DNA of 64,000 bases from Bacteroidaceae bacterium (GTDB taxonomy: Bacteria; Bacteroidota; Bacteroidia; Bacteroidales; Bacteroidaceae): NCBI GenBank assembly GCA_017938245.1, contig JAGBBX010000058.1:1-64000 (forward strand), in the 5' to 3' direction. Under the pieces are notes generated by a model. That model worked only from the letters and a program-made list of their open reading frames with translations, did not search any database and had not been told where the DNA came from. The position numbers were made by a program, and so were the translations under genes. Shown here in pieces: positions 15,601 to 24,698 of the stretch. Each line of letters starts with the position of its first letter. The stretch's first letter is position 1.

Positions 15601-17442
15601 ATGAGAGAATTTATTAAAGTTCTGAAAAGGTACATTCCTCCATATAAGAAGTACCTTGTAATGTCGTTTGTCTTTACATTCTTGTCGGCAATACTGAATG
15701 TATTCTCGTTTATGGTTATTATCCCTATTCTTGAGATTCTGTTCAAGATGAAAGAGGCGGCGGTTGTCGATTTTATTCCTTGGAGCGAGGCTTCGTTCGA
15801 TAATATTCAGGAAGTGGTTATGAATAATGCCAATTACTTCCTTAACCATCTTATCGAGGTACACGGCGCATCGATGACTCTTCTTTATCTGGGTCTTTTC
15901 CTCATCTTTATGACACTGCTTAAGACGGCTGCCTATTTTGCGTCGTCGGCGTCTATTATCCCTCTGCGTACAGGAGTTGTGCGCGATATTCGTACACAGC
16001 TATACGACAAGGTGGTGTCACTGCCTTTGGGCTTCTTCTCAAAGGAGAGAAAGGGCGATATTATTGCTCGTATGAGTGGCGATGTCATTGAGGTCGAGAA
16101 CTCTATCGCAAGTTCTCTGGATATGCTCATCAAGAACCCCATCCTTGTTATAATATATTTTGGTACACTGCTTTATATAAGCTGGGAACTTACTCTCTTT
16201 ACAATATGTGTAATCCCTGTTCTTGGATGGATTATGGGCCTTGTAGGACGTAAATTGAAACAGAAATCTCTTGCTGCACAGACAAAACTGAGTGAGACAA
16301 TGTCGCAGATGGAGGAGACTCTTGGAGGACTTAGAATCATCAAGGCTTTCCTTGCCGAGCAAAAGATGTCGGGCCGTTTCCTTAAGGTAAGCAACGAACT
16401 GCGCAGTGCAACAATGCGCGTTACTATGCGTCAGGCGATGGCGCACCCTGTGAGTGAGTTTTTGGGTACCTGTGTCATTGTGATTGTGCTGTGGTTCGGT
16501 GGTACGCTTATCTTGGGCGACAGTTCGCCTATCTCGGCGCCTGCCTTCATCTATTATATGACAATTCTCTACAGTATAATAAACCCGCTTAAGGAGTTCT
16601 CTAAAGCTGCTTATAATATCCCTCGCGGATTGGCTTCGGTAGAACGTATCGATAAGATTCTTAAGACCAATAATCCTATTACCGACCGACAGGGTGCCGC
16701 TTCGATAAAGGAGATGGAAAAGGGTATAGAGTTTCGCGGACTATCGTTCTCGTACGATGGCGAGAGAAATGTTCTAACCGATATCGACCTTACAGTAGAA
16801 AAGGGTAAGACTATTGCCATTGTCGGACAGTCGGGCTCGGGAAAATCTACTCTTGTCGACCTTATCCCCCGTTACTACGATGCAACCGAGGGTGCTATCC
16901 TTATCGATGGTATTGATGTCAGGGATATGTCGGTGAAATCGTTGCGTTCGCTCATTGGTAACGTTAACCAGGAGGCTATCCTCTTTAACGATACATTCTA
17001 TAATAATATAACCTTTGGTGTCGAGAATGCTACAATGGAGCAGGTAATAGAGGCCGCAAAAATCGCCAATGCGCACGACTTTATCACTGCGTCGGAGAAT
17101 GGTTACGATACAGTGGTGGGCGATCGAGGATGTCTGCTCTCGGGTGGTCAGCGTCAGCGTATAAGCATTGCACGCGCTATCCTCAAGAATCCTCCCATAC
17201 TTATTCTCGACGAGGCTACCTCGGCCCTCGATACCGAGAGCGAACGTCTTGTGCAAGAGGCTCTTGAGCGTCTTATGAAGACCCGTACAACAATCGCTAT
17301 TGCTCACCGTCTCTCGACAATCAAGAATGCCGATGAGATTTGTGTTCTTATGGAGGGACGCATCGTAGAGCGCGGTACACACGAACAGCTTCTGGCACTC
17401 GACGGTGTGTATAAACGTTTGAATGATATGCAATCGCTATGA
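15601..17442 (+). CDS. ABC exporter, fused membrane and ATPase domains (MsbA/lipid-exporter type)
   Basis: 613 residues: a six-helix ABC membrane domain (1 to about 320) and a nucleotide-binding domain with Walker A GQSGSGKST (409-417), signature LSGGQ (513-517), Walker B ILILDE ending at Glu538, and H-loop IAIAHRLST. Half-transporters of this type form homodimers that flip lipids or export hydrophobic compounds. Similarity in layout to MsbA makes lipid A-core export plausible but not proven. It heads a tightly overlapping three-gene unit with a LOG-family and a PfkB-family gene (4-base ATGA overlaps). Confidence 0.85.
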   Translation: MREFIKVLKRYIPPYKKYLVMSFVFTFLSAILNVFSFMVIIPILEILFKMKEAAVVDFIPWSEASFDNIQEVVMNNANYFLNHLIEVHGASMTLLYLGLFLIFMTLLKTAAYFASSASIIPLRTGVVRDIRTQLYDKVVSLPLGFFSKERKGDIIARMSGDVIEVENSIASSLDMLIKNPILVIIYFGTLLYISWELTLFTICVIPVLGWIMGLVGRKLKQKSLAAQTKLSETMSQMEETLGGLRIIKAFLAEQKMSGRFLKVSNELRSATMRVTMRQAMAHPVSEFLGTCVIVIVLWFGGTLILGDSSPISAPAFIYYMTILYSIINPLKEFSKAAYNIPRGLASVERIDKILKTNNPITDRQGAASIKEMEKGIEFRGLSFSYDGERNVLTDIDLTVEKGKTIAIVGQSGSGKSTLVDLIPRYYDATEGAILIDGIDVRDMSVKSLRSLIGNVNQEAILFNDTFYNNITFGVENATMEQVIEAAKIANAHDFITASENGYDTVVGDRGCLLSGGQRQRISIARAILKNPPILILDEATSALDTESERLVQEALERLMKTRTTIAIAHRLSTIKNADEICVLMEGRIVERGTHEQLLALDGVYKRLNDMQSL

Positions 17443-17981
17443 TTGGCAGTGTAGGTGTTTTCTGTGCTGCTTCCGAGAGTATCGACCCTCTCTATTTTCG
17501 CTGTGCCACCGAGGTAGGCGACCTCATAGGCACTATGGGCTTAACTCTTGTCTATGGTGGAGCGGCAGCCGGACTTATGGAGGCAACGGCGGCGGCTGCA
17601 AAAAAAAACGGTGCGCATATAGTGGGAGTGGTTCCCCAAGTGCTTATAGAGCGTAATCGAGTGAGTGCTCTGCTCGACGAGCGTGTGGTGACAGCCAATC
17701 TCAGTGAGCGTAAGGACGAGATTCTTGGTCGCAGCGATATACTTGTGGCTCTGCCTGGTGGCATAGGTACTCTTGACGAGATTTTTCACGTTGCGGCAGC
17801 TGCTACAATAGGCTATCATAGTAAAAAGGTTGTTCTTTATAATGCGGGCGGCTATTGGAATAAGATGCTCGCTGCTTTAGAAGAGATGCAAACAGGCGGC
17901 TTTGTGCGTGGCGGAATAGATAATTTTTTCTTGGTTGCCGATAGTGTTGATAATTTGAAAAGTATACTTAAGAATATATGA
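17439..17981 (+). CDS. LOG-family nucleotide 5'-monophosphate phosphoribohydrolase
   Basis: 180 residues with a Rossmann-like fold, YGGAAAGLMEA (39-49) and the diagnostic PGGIGTLDE (106-114) of LOG/TIGR00730 proteins. Members cleave N6-substituted or ordinary AMP to base plus ribose 5-phosphate. In plants this activates cytokinin; in bacteria the role is usually nucleotide salvage or clean-up. Start and stop overlap its neighbours by 4 bases each, so the three genes are surely one operon. Confidence 0.88.
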   Translation: MIGSVGVFCAASESIDPLYFRCATEVGDLIGTMGLTLVYGGAAAGLMEATAAAAKKNGAHIVGVVPQVLIERNRVSALLDERVVTANLSERKDEILGRSDILVALPGGIGTLDEIFHVAAAATIGYHSKKVVLYNAGGYWNKMLAALEEMQTGGFVRGGIDNFFLVADSVDNLKSILKNI

Positions 17982-18907
17982 GAAAGATTATAGGAATTGG
18001 TGAGACGGTGCTTGATATCCTTTTTAAAGACGGAGTGCCTGTAAAAGCGGTACCCGGTGGCTCTACCTTTAACAGTATGATTTCGCTTGGACGAATGGGA
18101 CTTAATGTCTCGTTCATAAGCGAGGTGGGTAATGATAAGGTTGGCGAGATGATTCTTAAAGCGTTGGAAGATAGTGGGGTAGATGCGTCATCGGTGTGCA
18201 GTTTCAGTGATGGAAAATCGCCCCTCTCGTTAGCCTTTCTGAATAATAATAACGATGCAGAGTATCTCTTCTATAAGGATTATCCCAATAATCGTCTCGA
18301 AGTGGAATTTCCACAGATAAATGCCGATGATGTGGTTGTCTATGGCTCGTATTTTGTACTGAATCCGGTGCTTCGTAGCAAGACAAAAGCATTCCTTGAG
18401 TATGCTCGTGAAAGAGGTGCAATCCTCTACTACGACGTTAATTTCAGGAAAAATCATATCACCGAGCGAGTTAAATTGGGCGAGGCGATAATAGAGAACC
18501 TTGAGTTTGCCGATATTGTACGTGGCTCGACCGAGGATTTCTACCATCTGTATAACCTCACCGATGCCGAGAGCATCTATAAACAGAAAATCAAATTCTA
18601 TTGCCCCAATTTCATCTGTACGCAAGGCGGTGGCGAGGTTGTTCTGTTCAATAAAGCCGGTAAAAAGAATTACTCGCCCAATAAGGTGGATGTTGTAAGC
18701 ACTGTGGGCGCAGGAGATAATTTCAATGCAGGTGTTGTATATGGCATAATCTCGAGTGGAATAGATCGCGATACGCTGTATAATATGTCGCAAGAGGAGT
18801 GGGATAAGGTGGCACGTTGCGGCCTCGATTTTAGTTCGCACGCTTGCACTATGCTCGACAATTATGTCAGCAGGGAGTGGGCCGAGGAGTATAAGAACCG
18901 CTCTTGA
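17978..18907 (+). CDS. PfkB-family carbohydrate kinase
   Basis: 309 residues. N-terminal GETVLDILFKDG and AVPGGSTFNSMISLGRMGLNVSFISEVGND are the first PfkB signature. GAGDNFNAGVVYG (244-256) is the second, with catalytic Asp247 and the anion hole GAGD. The family phosphorylates sugars such as fructose, ribose or 2-keto-3-deoxygluconate, or nucleosides; the substrate is undetermined. Co-expression with a LOG phosphoribohydrolase, which releases ribose 5-phosphate, makes a pentose or nucleoside substrate worth testing. Confidence 0.85.
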   Translation: MRKIIGIGETVLDILFKDGVPVKAVPGGSTFNSMISLGRMGLNVSFISEVGNDKVGEMILKALEDSGVDASSVCSFSDGKSPLSLAFLNNNNDAEYLFYKDYPNNRLEVEFPQINADDVVVYGSYFVLNPVLRSKTKAFLEYARERGAILYYDVNFRKNHITERVKLGEAIIENLEFADIVRGSTEDFYHLYNLTDAESIYKQKIKFYCPNFICTQGGGEVVLFNKAGKKNYSPNKVDVVSTVGAGDNFNAGVVYGIISSGIDRDTLYNMSQEEWDKVARCGLDFSSHACTMLDNYVSREWAEEYKNRS

Positions 18908-18941
18908 TGCTTTTTGCAACCTAATTTCAAAAACTTTATTA

Positions 18942-18980
18942 TAATTTTGTGTCGGATTAGGATTATTTCTTGCCCGACAC
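18942..18980 (+). promoter_or_regulatory. -7 element followed by a hairpin with T-run
   Basis: TAATTTTG (18942-18949) matches TAnnTTTG. Starting on its last base, GTGTCGG (18949-18955) pairs with CCGACAC (18974-18980), followed by ATTTTTT. The hairpin could end the kinase transcript, or lie in the 5' leader of the metal-efflux genes as an attenuator. Confidence 0.4.
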
Positions 18981-19008
18981 ATTTTTTATCATATAAACAG
19001 ACACAATG

Positions 19009-20283
19009 ATGAAACGAATCTTTTGCTATATCTTTGCTGCTTTTGCTGCTGTGGCAGTAGCAAGTTGCGGTCATTCTCACGATGGTCATTCCCACGAAGC
19101 TCATTCACACGATGCAGCTTGTGACGGTCATTCTCACGATGGTCATTCACACGAGGCCCATTCTCACGATGCTGCTTGTGACGGTCACTCTCACGATGAC
19201 CATTCTCACGATGGCCACTCCCACGAGGCTGATGCTCACAAAGGGGAAAATTCCTCTATTTTGCATTTTGCAAAGGAGCAGCAACAGAAAATTGATTTTG
19301 CAATAGAGAAAGTGCAATCATCCGACTTTAACGGTGCAGTTAAGGTTGCCGCACGTGTGGCGTCTGCTCCAAGTAACCTCACAACAATTATTGCCACAAA
19401 TGCGGGACGTCTGCACTACGTGGGAAATATTGTCGAGGGTAAAAGTGTGAGTGCGGGTGAGTCGCTCTTCTCGCTCGATGGCAGCAATGTTACCGAGAAC
19501 GATGCTGCCGTAAAATTTGCCGAGGCCGAGAGTAACTACACTGTTGCAAAGGCCGATTACGAGCGCAAGGTTGCTTTGTTCAAGGATAATATTGTGTCGC
19601 AGAAAGAGTTGCAGGCTGCCGAGGCTGCCCTACGACAAGCCGAGGCGCACTATTATAGTATGAAGAACCACTTCAGTAACGGTAAGATGGTGCTTAAGGC
19701 TCCTATGGGTGGATACATTTCAACCCTTTTTGTCGAGAATGGCGATTATGTTGCAGCAGGAACGGCGGTTGCAGCTGTGCAACGCGGTGGCGAGGTTAAT
19801 ATTGAGGCCGAACTCCCCGTGCGTTATGCTGCGGCTCTTACCAATATCTCCGCAGCGAATATTGAACTTTCCGATGGTACTATCTATTCTCTTGACGATG
19901 TTCAGGGGCGTGTAGTTGCTGTTGGTCGTGCGGCAAACGATTGTAGTATGATTCCCGTAACAGTGTCGGCAAAATTAGATGCTGTTGTGCCGGGCAGCAT
20001 TGTTACTTTGCATTTGGCAATGTCGTTGAAGCAGGGCGATACAAGGCTCGTTGTTCCTCGCACAGCATTGATAGAGGAGATGGGTGTGTTCTATGTTTTT
20101 GTGCACAAAGGCGGCGATGCTTTCGAGAAACGAGAGGTGCGCATCGGTGCTACCGACGGCAAATATACTCAGATAATCAAAGGGTTGCATAAGGGCGAGT
20201 CTGTAGTGGCAAAGGGTGCAATATCGCTTAAACTGTCGCAGGGGGCTGCTGCTCTCGACCCTCACGCGGGACACGTGCATTAA
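19009..20283 (+). CDS. RND efflux periplasmic adaptor with His-rich N-terminus (CzcB/CusB type)
   Basis: 424-425 residues; an ATG three bases upstream (19006) is equally possible. Residue numbers here count from 19006. A lipoprotein signal ends at Cys21 (VASC). Residues 22-78 hold 19 His in three 19-residue tandem units of (D)GHSH/EAHSH/DAAC, the first two identical. The remainder is a HlyD-type membrane-fusion protein: barrel-sandwich halves (AGRLHYVGNIVEGKSVSAGESLFSLDG and MVLKAPMGGYISTLFVENGDYVAAGTAV) around a coiled-coil hairpin. It links an inner-membrane RND pump to an outer-membrane channel. The His-rich tail very likely binds zinc, copper, nickel or cobalt. It precedes the RND pump by 24 bases. 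Confidence 0.9.
   Translation: MKRIFCYIFAAFAAVAVASCGHSHDGHSHEAHSHDAACDGHSHDGHSHEAHSHDAACDGHSHDDHSHDGHSHEADAHKGENSSILHFAKEQQQKIDFAIEKVQSSDFNGAVKVAARVASAPSNLTTIIATNAGRLHYVGNIVEGKSVSAGESLFSLDGSNVTENDAAVKFAEAESNYTVAKADYERKVALFKDNIVSQKELQAAEAALRQAEAHYYSMKNHFSNGKMVLKAPMGGYISTLFVENGDYVAAGTAVAAVQRGGEVNIEAELPVRYAAALTNISAANIELSDGTIYSLDDVQGRVVAVGRAANDCSMIPVTVSAKLDAVVPGSIVTLHLAMSLKQGDTRLVVPRTALIEEMGVFYVFVHKGGDAFEKREVRIGATDGKYTQIIKGLHKGESVVAKGAISLKLSQGAAALDPHAGHVH
19069..19239 (+). repeat. 57-bp tandem repeat coding the His-rich tail
   Basis: Three 57-base units (19069-19125, 19126-19182, 19183-19239). The first two encode identical 19-residue peptides; the third is diverged. In-frame length variation by 57 bases is expected between strains. 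Confidence 0.85.
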
Positions 20284-20307
20284 TTAAACGGTTAGGATTT
20301 TTTTACT

Positions 20308-23300
20308 ATGCTGAACAGAATAATAAAATTCTCTCTCGACAACCGTTTGTTGGTGTTGCTGGCGGTTGTTCTGGTTGCGATAGGCGGAATATACTCTACA
20401 CGTAACATCGAGGTAGACGTATTCCCCGACCTTACACTGCCCACTGTGGTGGTGCTCACCGATGCTCACGATATGGCACCCGAGGAGATTGAGCGTCTTG
20501 TGACTTTCCCGATTGAGACGGCTGTAAATGGCGCAACCGACGTTAGGCGTGTGCGCTCGTCATCATCGCAAGGATTCTCTTTTGTGTGGATAGAGTTCGA
20601 TTGGGGAACCGATATTTATAAGGCACGTCAGGTGATAAGCGAGAAGCTTGTTGCCATAACAGGCGAACTTCCCGAGGGTATTATGCCCGAGCTCGCTCCG
20701 CAGTCGAGTGTTATGGGTGAGATACTCTTCATTGGTATGCAGTCGGATACAACATCTATGATGGAGTTGCGCACTCTTGCCGAGTGGGTGGTAAAGCCAA
20801 TGATTCTTGCAACAGGCGGTGTCTCGCAGGTGACGATAATAGGTGGCGATTATAAGCAGTATCAGGTGCTTGCCGATGCTGTGAAGATGGATATTTACGG
20901 CGTTACAATGTCCGAACTCGAGAGCGCTGTTGCTGCAATGAGTGTGAACGTGGGTGGCGGCGTTGTACGCGACTATGGCAACGAGTATAATTTGCGTGGA
21001 ATGGGGCGTACAAACGACCTCGACGAGCTTGGCCGCACTCTTGTGAAGATGAATGGCGATGCTGCAGTACGTGTTGCCGATGTTGCCGATGTTGTCGTTG
21101 CGCCGGCTGTGCGACAGGGCTATGCTTCGTTGAACGGTAAACCGTCGGTAATTCTCTCAATATCAAAGCAACCCAACATAAATACGCTTAACGTTACCGA
21201 GAATATAGAACGTAATCTGAAGGCTGTGGCAAAATCGCTTCCGGCCGATGTTACACTCGATACAAGTATATTCCGTCAAGCCGATTATATCCATTCGTCG
21301 GTAAATAATGTGGGTAGGGCGCTTATCGAGGGAGCAGTGTGTGTTATCTTAGTGCTTTTCCTCTTCCTCACAAGTTTCCGTACAACTGTAATATCCATTG
21401 TGGCTATCCCTCTTTCGCTGTTGGGCACTATGATAGTGCTCTATCTGTTCGATATGGATATAAATACAATGACTCTTGGTGGTATGTGCATTGCCATAGG
21501 CTCGTTGGTTGACGATGCAATCATCGACGTCGAGAATGTGTATAAGCGTCTGAGACAGAATCACGAACTGCCTAAAGAGCAACAGCGCTCGGCCTATACG
21601 GTCGTTTTTGAGGCATCGTCCGAGATACGTTCTTCTATTATACACGCCACTCTTATAATAATGGTGACTTTTATGCCGCTATTCTTCCTCAGCGGTCTCG
21701 AGGGACGTATGCTGAAGCCTCTTGGTATTGCCTATCTTGTGGCTCTTGTAATGTCGCTTTTGGTAGCAATGACGGTAACCCCGCTTATGTGTAAGATGAT
21801 GCTGTCGAGTGAGAGCTATCTTAAGCGTGTCGAGAAGAAAAATTGGGTCGACCGTTGGTTGCTGAAGAAATATTCCGTTTCGCTCGATTGGGCGATAACT
21901 AAGGGGCGTTACGTGATAGGTGTGCTTATAGCTCTGCTGCTGCTCTGTGTGGTGCTGTTTATGAATATGGGTCGCAGCTTCTTGCCCGAGTTCAACGAGA
22001 AGGCTCTGACCATTGCGGCAGTATCGCGTCCCGGAATCTCACTCGAAGAGTCGCATCGCATAGGTGCCACCATTGAGAAAGAGCTATTGGCTATCCCCGA
22101 GGTGACAAGTACGGCGCGTCGCACCGGTCGTGGTGAGCTTGACGAACACTCGCAAACGGTGAACGGAGCCGAAATTGATGTTAATTTCACTCTCGATAAG
22201 CGCAGTAAGGAGGAGTTCCTTAAGGATGTTCGCGCACGTCTGGCGGCGGTTCCCGGTGTTGTTACATCGGTTGGACAACCTCTCGAGCACCGCATCGACC
22301 ATATGGTGTCGGGTACTCAGGCCGACCTTGCTATAAAAATCTTCGGTCCCGACCTTAACCGCCTCTTTACAACGGGAAATACCATAAAGGCTCTGCTTGG
22401 AGAGTTCTCTAATGTGGTGGATGTGAATGTGGAGCAGCAGGTCGAGACGCCGCAGCTACAGATTCGTGCCGACCGTGAGCGCCTTGCCTACTATGGTATA
22501 ACTATGGAGCAGTTCAATGCATTTGTCGAGGCGGCTTTCCCCGGTAAAAAACTTGGTGAGATATATGAGCAGGAGCGCAGTTTCGACCTTATCCTGCGTC
22601 TGAACCACGATTACACCGAGAGTGCCGAGGGTGTGAAGCGCGCTCTTATCGACTCGGAGCGCGGTAAGGTGCCTCTCGAAGAGGTTGCCTCGGTGGTTTC
22701 GGCAGGTGGTCCGGGTAGTATCAGCCGCGAGAATGTGCAGCGAAAGGTTGTTGTCTCGGCAAATATTACAGGTGGCGATATTGCGGGTACGGTAGAGCGT
22801 ATTGCCGATTATTTAGAGAAGGAGATAACTCTTGACGAGGGTTACCGACTCGAGTATGGCGGACAGTTCGAGAGTGCCGATAGTGCATCGCGCACCTTGT
22901 GGCTCACCTCGTTGGTGGCAATAGGAGTTGTGTTTGTACTGCTCTATAGCGAGTTCAAGAGTACTATCCTCTCGTTTGTGGTGCTGCTTAATCTGCCGTT
23001 GGCACTGATAGGCGGTGTCATTGCAACGTTCATCTCGTCGGGAGTGGTTAGTATTCCCGCAATCATCGGTCTTATCACGCTGTTTGGTATTGCTACGCGT
23101 AACGGAATCCTGCTTGTGTCGCGATACACTCATCTTCGTGCCGAGGGTGTGTTGCTCGATGAGGCTGTACGCATAGGTTCGGCCGACCGTCTTACTCCTA
23201 TTCTGATGACTGCCTTTACCTCGGCATTGGCGCTTGTCCCTATGATTTTGGGTGGTGCCAAGTCGGGAAATGAGATTCAGAGTCCTATGGCGATTGTTGT

Positions 23301-23385
23301 GCTTGGTGGATTGTTTACATCTACTATGCTTAATATATATGTAATTCCTATTGTTTACCGTTGGTTGCAACGTCGTACCAACTAA
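20308..23385 (+). CDS. RND efflux permease, CzcA/CusA-like heavy-metal family
   Basis: A 1025-residue inner-membrane proton antiporter with the RND layout: TM1 near 12-30, a large periplasmic loop, TM2-6, a second loop and TM7-12. Seen: FPDLTLPTVVV, EEIERLVTFPIETAVNGATDVRRVRSSSSQG, and TM4 motif AIGSLVDDAIIDVEN (396-410). In characterised metal pumps this reads DFG..VDGA....EN; here the first Asp is replaced by Ala396 while Asp402 and Glu409 remain. So it sits in the metal-efflux clade, but the ion cannot be named. No outer-membrane TolC-type gene is present next to it. Confidence 0.88.
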   Translation: MLNRIIKFSLDNRLLVLLAVVLVAIGGIYSTRNIEVDVFPDLTLPTVVVLTDAHDMAPEEIERLVTFPIETAVNGATDVRRVRSSSSQGFSFVWIEFDWGTDIYKARQVISEKLVAITGELPEGIMPELAPQSSVMGEILFIGMQSDTTSMMELRTLAEWVVKPMILATGGVSQVTIIGGDYKQYQVLADAVKMDIYGVTMSELESAVAAMSVNVGGGVVRDYGNEYNLRGMGRTNDLDELGRTLVKMNGDAAVRVADVADVVVAPAVRQGYASLNGKPSVILSISKQPNINTLNVTENIERNLKAVAKSLPADVTLDTSIFRQADYIHSSVNNVGRALIEGAVCVILVLFLFLTSFRTTVISIVAIPLSLLGTMIVLYLFDMDINTMTLGGMCIAIGSLVDDAIIDVENVYKRLRQNHELPKEQQRSAYTVVFEASSEIRSSIIHATLIIMVTFMPLFFLSGLEGRMLKPLGIAYLVALVMSLLVAMTVTPLMCKMMLSSESYLKRVEKKNWVDRWLLKKYSVSLDWAITKGRYVIGVLIALLLLCVVLFMNMGRSFLPEFNEKALTIAAVSRPGISLEESHRIGATIEKELLAIPEVTSTARRTGRGELDEHSQTVNGAEIDVNFTLDKRSKEEFLKDVRARLAAVPGVVTSVGQPLEHRIDHMVSGTQADLAIKIFGPDLNRLFTTGNTIKALLGEFSNVVDVNVEQQVETPQLQIRADRERLAYYGITMEQFNAFVEAAFPGKKLGEIYEQERSFDLILRLNHDYTESAEGVKRALIDSERGKVPLEEVASVVSAGGPGSISRENVQRKVVVSANITGGDIAGTVERIADYLEKEITLDEGYRLEYGGQFESADSASRTLWLTSLVAIGVVFVLLYSEFKSTILSFVVLLNLPLALIGGVIATFISSGVVSIPAIIGLITLFGIATRNGILLVSRYTHLRAEGVLLDEAVRIGSADRLTPILMTAFTSALALVPMILGGAKSGNEIQSPMAIVVLGGLFTSTMLNIYVIPIVYRWLQRRTN

Positions 23386-23396
23386 GAAGTTGTATT

Positions 23397-23576
23397 ATGC
23401 AGAATATACCTCAAGACCCGATGATGCTCTTCAGTTTTGTTAATATGAAACTGCGCGACGAGTATCCAACGCTCGACGAACTGTGTGCGAGCCTCGATAT
23501 TGAACGCTCTTGGCTCGAAGAGAAATTGGCTGCCTTCGGGTTTGAATATAGTGCCGAGAATAATAAGTTCTGGTAG
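23397..23576 (+). CDS. DUF4250 small protein
   Basis: 59 residues: MQNIPQDPMMLFSFVNMKLRDEYPTLDELCASLDIERSWLEEKLAAFGFEY... The PMMLLSFVN.KLRD.Y..L..LC..L......+...L...G..Y pattern is DUF4250, a short cytoplasmic family of unknown function with a winged-helix-like pattern. It starts 11 bases after the RND permease stop, so it is co-transcribed, and ends 10 bases before the convergent nadK stop. Confidence 0.85.
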   Translation: MQNIPQDPMMLFSFVNMKLRDEYPTLDELCASLDIERSWLEEKLAAFGFEYSAENNKFW

Positions 23577-23586
23577 TATCTGTTCT

Positions 23587-24459
23587 TTACTCTCTTGTAT
23601 CGGCACCCCACATCATCTTCTCGTGTAGGTTCTTTATGAAAGAACAGCCGTTACAACGAATAAGCCTCTGTTTATAAGGGGCTTTTTTTATTGTAAGAAC
23701 ATAATCCTCGGGGCAGCTCTCGTTGCGTCCGTCTATCGCGATAAGAAAATTATGACTGCGGCTGTTTACCTTTATCGTAACCTCGGTGTCGTCGTTCACT
23801 ACAATAGGTCGCGCTCCCAAACTGTGCGATGCAATAGGAGTGAGAACCATAACTCCTGCATCGGGGGCTATTATGGGACCGCCAACGCTAAGCGAGTATC
23901 CTGTTGAACCCGAGGGGGTTGCCACTATAAGTCCGTCGGCCTGATAAATGATGCTGTCGCTCCCGTTAAGAGTGGTGATAAGTGTCATCATAGATGAACT
24001 GTCGTGCTTCATTACTGCAATCTCGTTAAGAGCGTATGGGTAGCTGTGCAGCTCTCCTTTGCTTGTCGTTACCTCTATTATGCTGCGCTCTTCTATTGTG
24101 TAACTGCCGTTGTGCAGGCTTTCGATGCTTGCTTCAATGTCGGTGTGCGATACGTATGTAAGGAAACCCAATCGGCCTCCATTGATACCTAAAATAGGGA
24201 TTCCTTTATCTCCGACTCGGCTGGCAGTGCGTAGCAGAGTACCATCGCCACCGTAGCTTATAACAAAATCGGCCAGGAAATCGTTACTATCAATTATCTC
24301 GACATTTTTCAAGAGTTGCAGGTTGTTTTTTGCAAGAAACTCGTAAAAAGGCCGGTCGATGGCTATTGTGTCGCCACGACGATTGAGAGTGGCAAAGAGC
24401 ATTGCTATATTCTCGCTCTTTTTTGTCTGGTAACTGTTACCGAAAATTGCAAATTTCAT
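23587..24459 (-). CDS. nadK: NAD kinase
   Basis: Phosphorylates NAD to NADP. In 290 residues: ISYGGDGTLLRTA at 67-79 with catalytic Asp72, GINGGRLGFLTYV at 91-103, LNEIAV at 144-149, and TPSGSTGYSLSVGGP at 181-195. All motifs of the ATP-NAD kinase family are intact and the length is normal. It is divergent from pdxJ, a neighbourhood common in Bacteroidota. Confidence 0.96.
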   Translation of the reverse strand: MKFAIFGNSYQTKKSENIAMLFATLNRRGDTIAIDRPFYEFLAKNNLQLLKNVEIIDSNDFLADFVISYGGDGTLLRTASRVGDKGIPILGINGGRLGFLTYVSHTDIEASIESLHNGSYTIEERSIIEVTTSKGELHSYPYALNEIAVMKHDSSSMMTLITTLNGSDSIIYQADGLIVATPSGSTGYSLSVGGPIIAPDAGVMVLTPIASHSLGARPIVVNDDTEVTIKVNSRSHNFLIAIDGRNESCPEDYVLTIKKAPYKQRLIRCNGCSFIKNLHEKMMWGADTRE

Positions 24460-24509
24460 AACCTGCCTGTTTATGGATGAATAAATATTGTCAAAATGTA
24501 TATTTGCTG

Positions 24510-24517
24510 CGAAAATA
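24510..24517 (-). promoter_or_regulatory. -7 element for nadK
   Basis: The minus strand reads TATTTTCG (TAnnTTYG), 50 bases before the nadK start. Confidence 0.3.
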
Positions 24518-24561
24518 GTGATTTTTACAAGAATTTATTCTATTATTCCCTTATTTTGTGC

Positions 24562-24569
24562 TAATTTTG
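24562..24569 (+). promoter_or_regulatory. -7 element for the pdxJ-exbBD-tonB unit
   Basis: TAATTTTG, matching TAnnTTTG, 129 bases upstream of pdxJ. The long A/T-rich leader includes an inverted pair GTTCTAT/ATAGAAC; no known riboswitch was recognised. Confidence 0.4.
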
Positions 24570-24698
24570 CACCGATTTATGTAGTTTAAAGAAAAATAGG
24601 GTCGGTTCTATAATACGCATCAAAGGCGGACAAAATAGAACTCGCCGATGTAATGTTGTTTTTTATAATTTATTGAACCAACCTAAGAAAGTTTACCG

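Noticed and set aside
18230-18982. 250-codon open frame antisense to the PfkB kinase
   Set aside because: It mirrors a clear kinase gene and shows no signal, domain or promoter.
19069-19239. CRISPR-like array
   Set aside because: The repeats are in frame, contiguous without spacers and encode a His-rich tail.
24570-24698. Riboswitch in the pdxJ leader
   Set aside because: Only a 7-bp inverted pair is visible; no known aptamer core was recognised.
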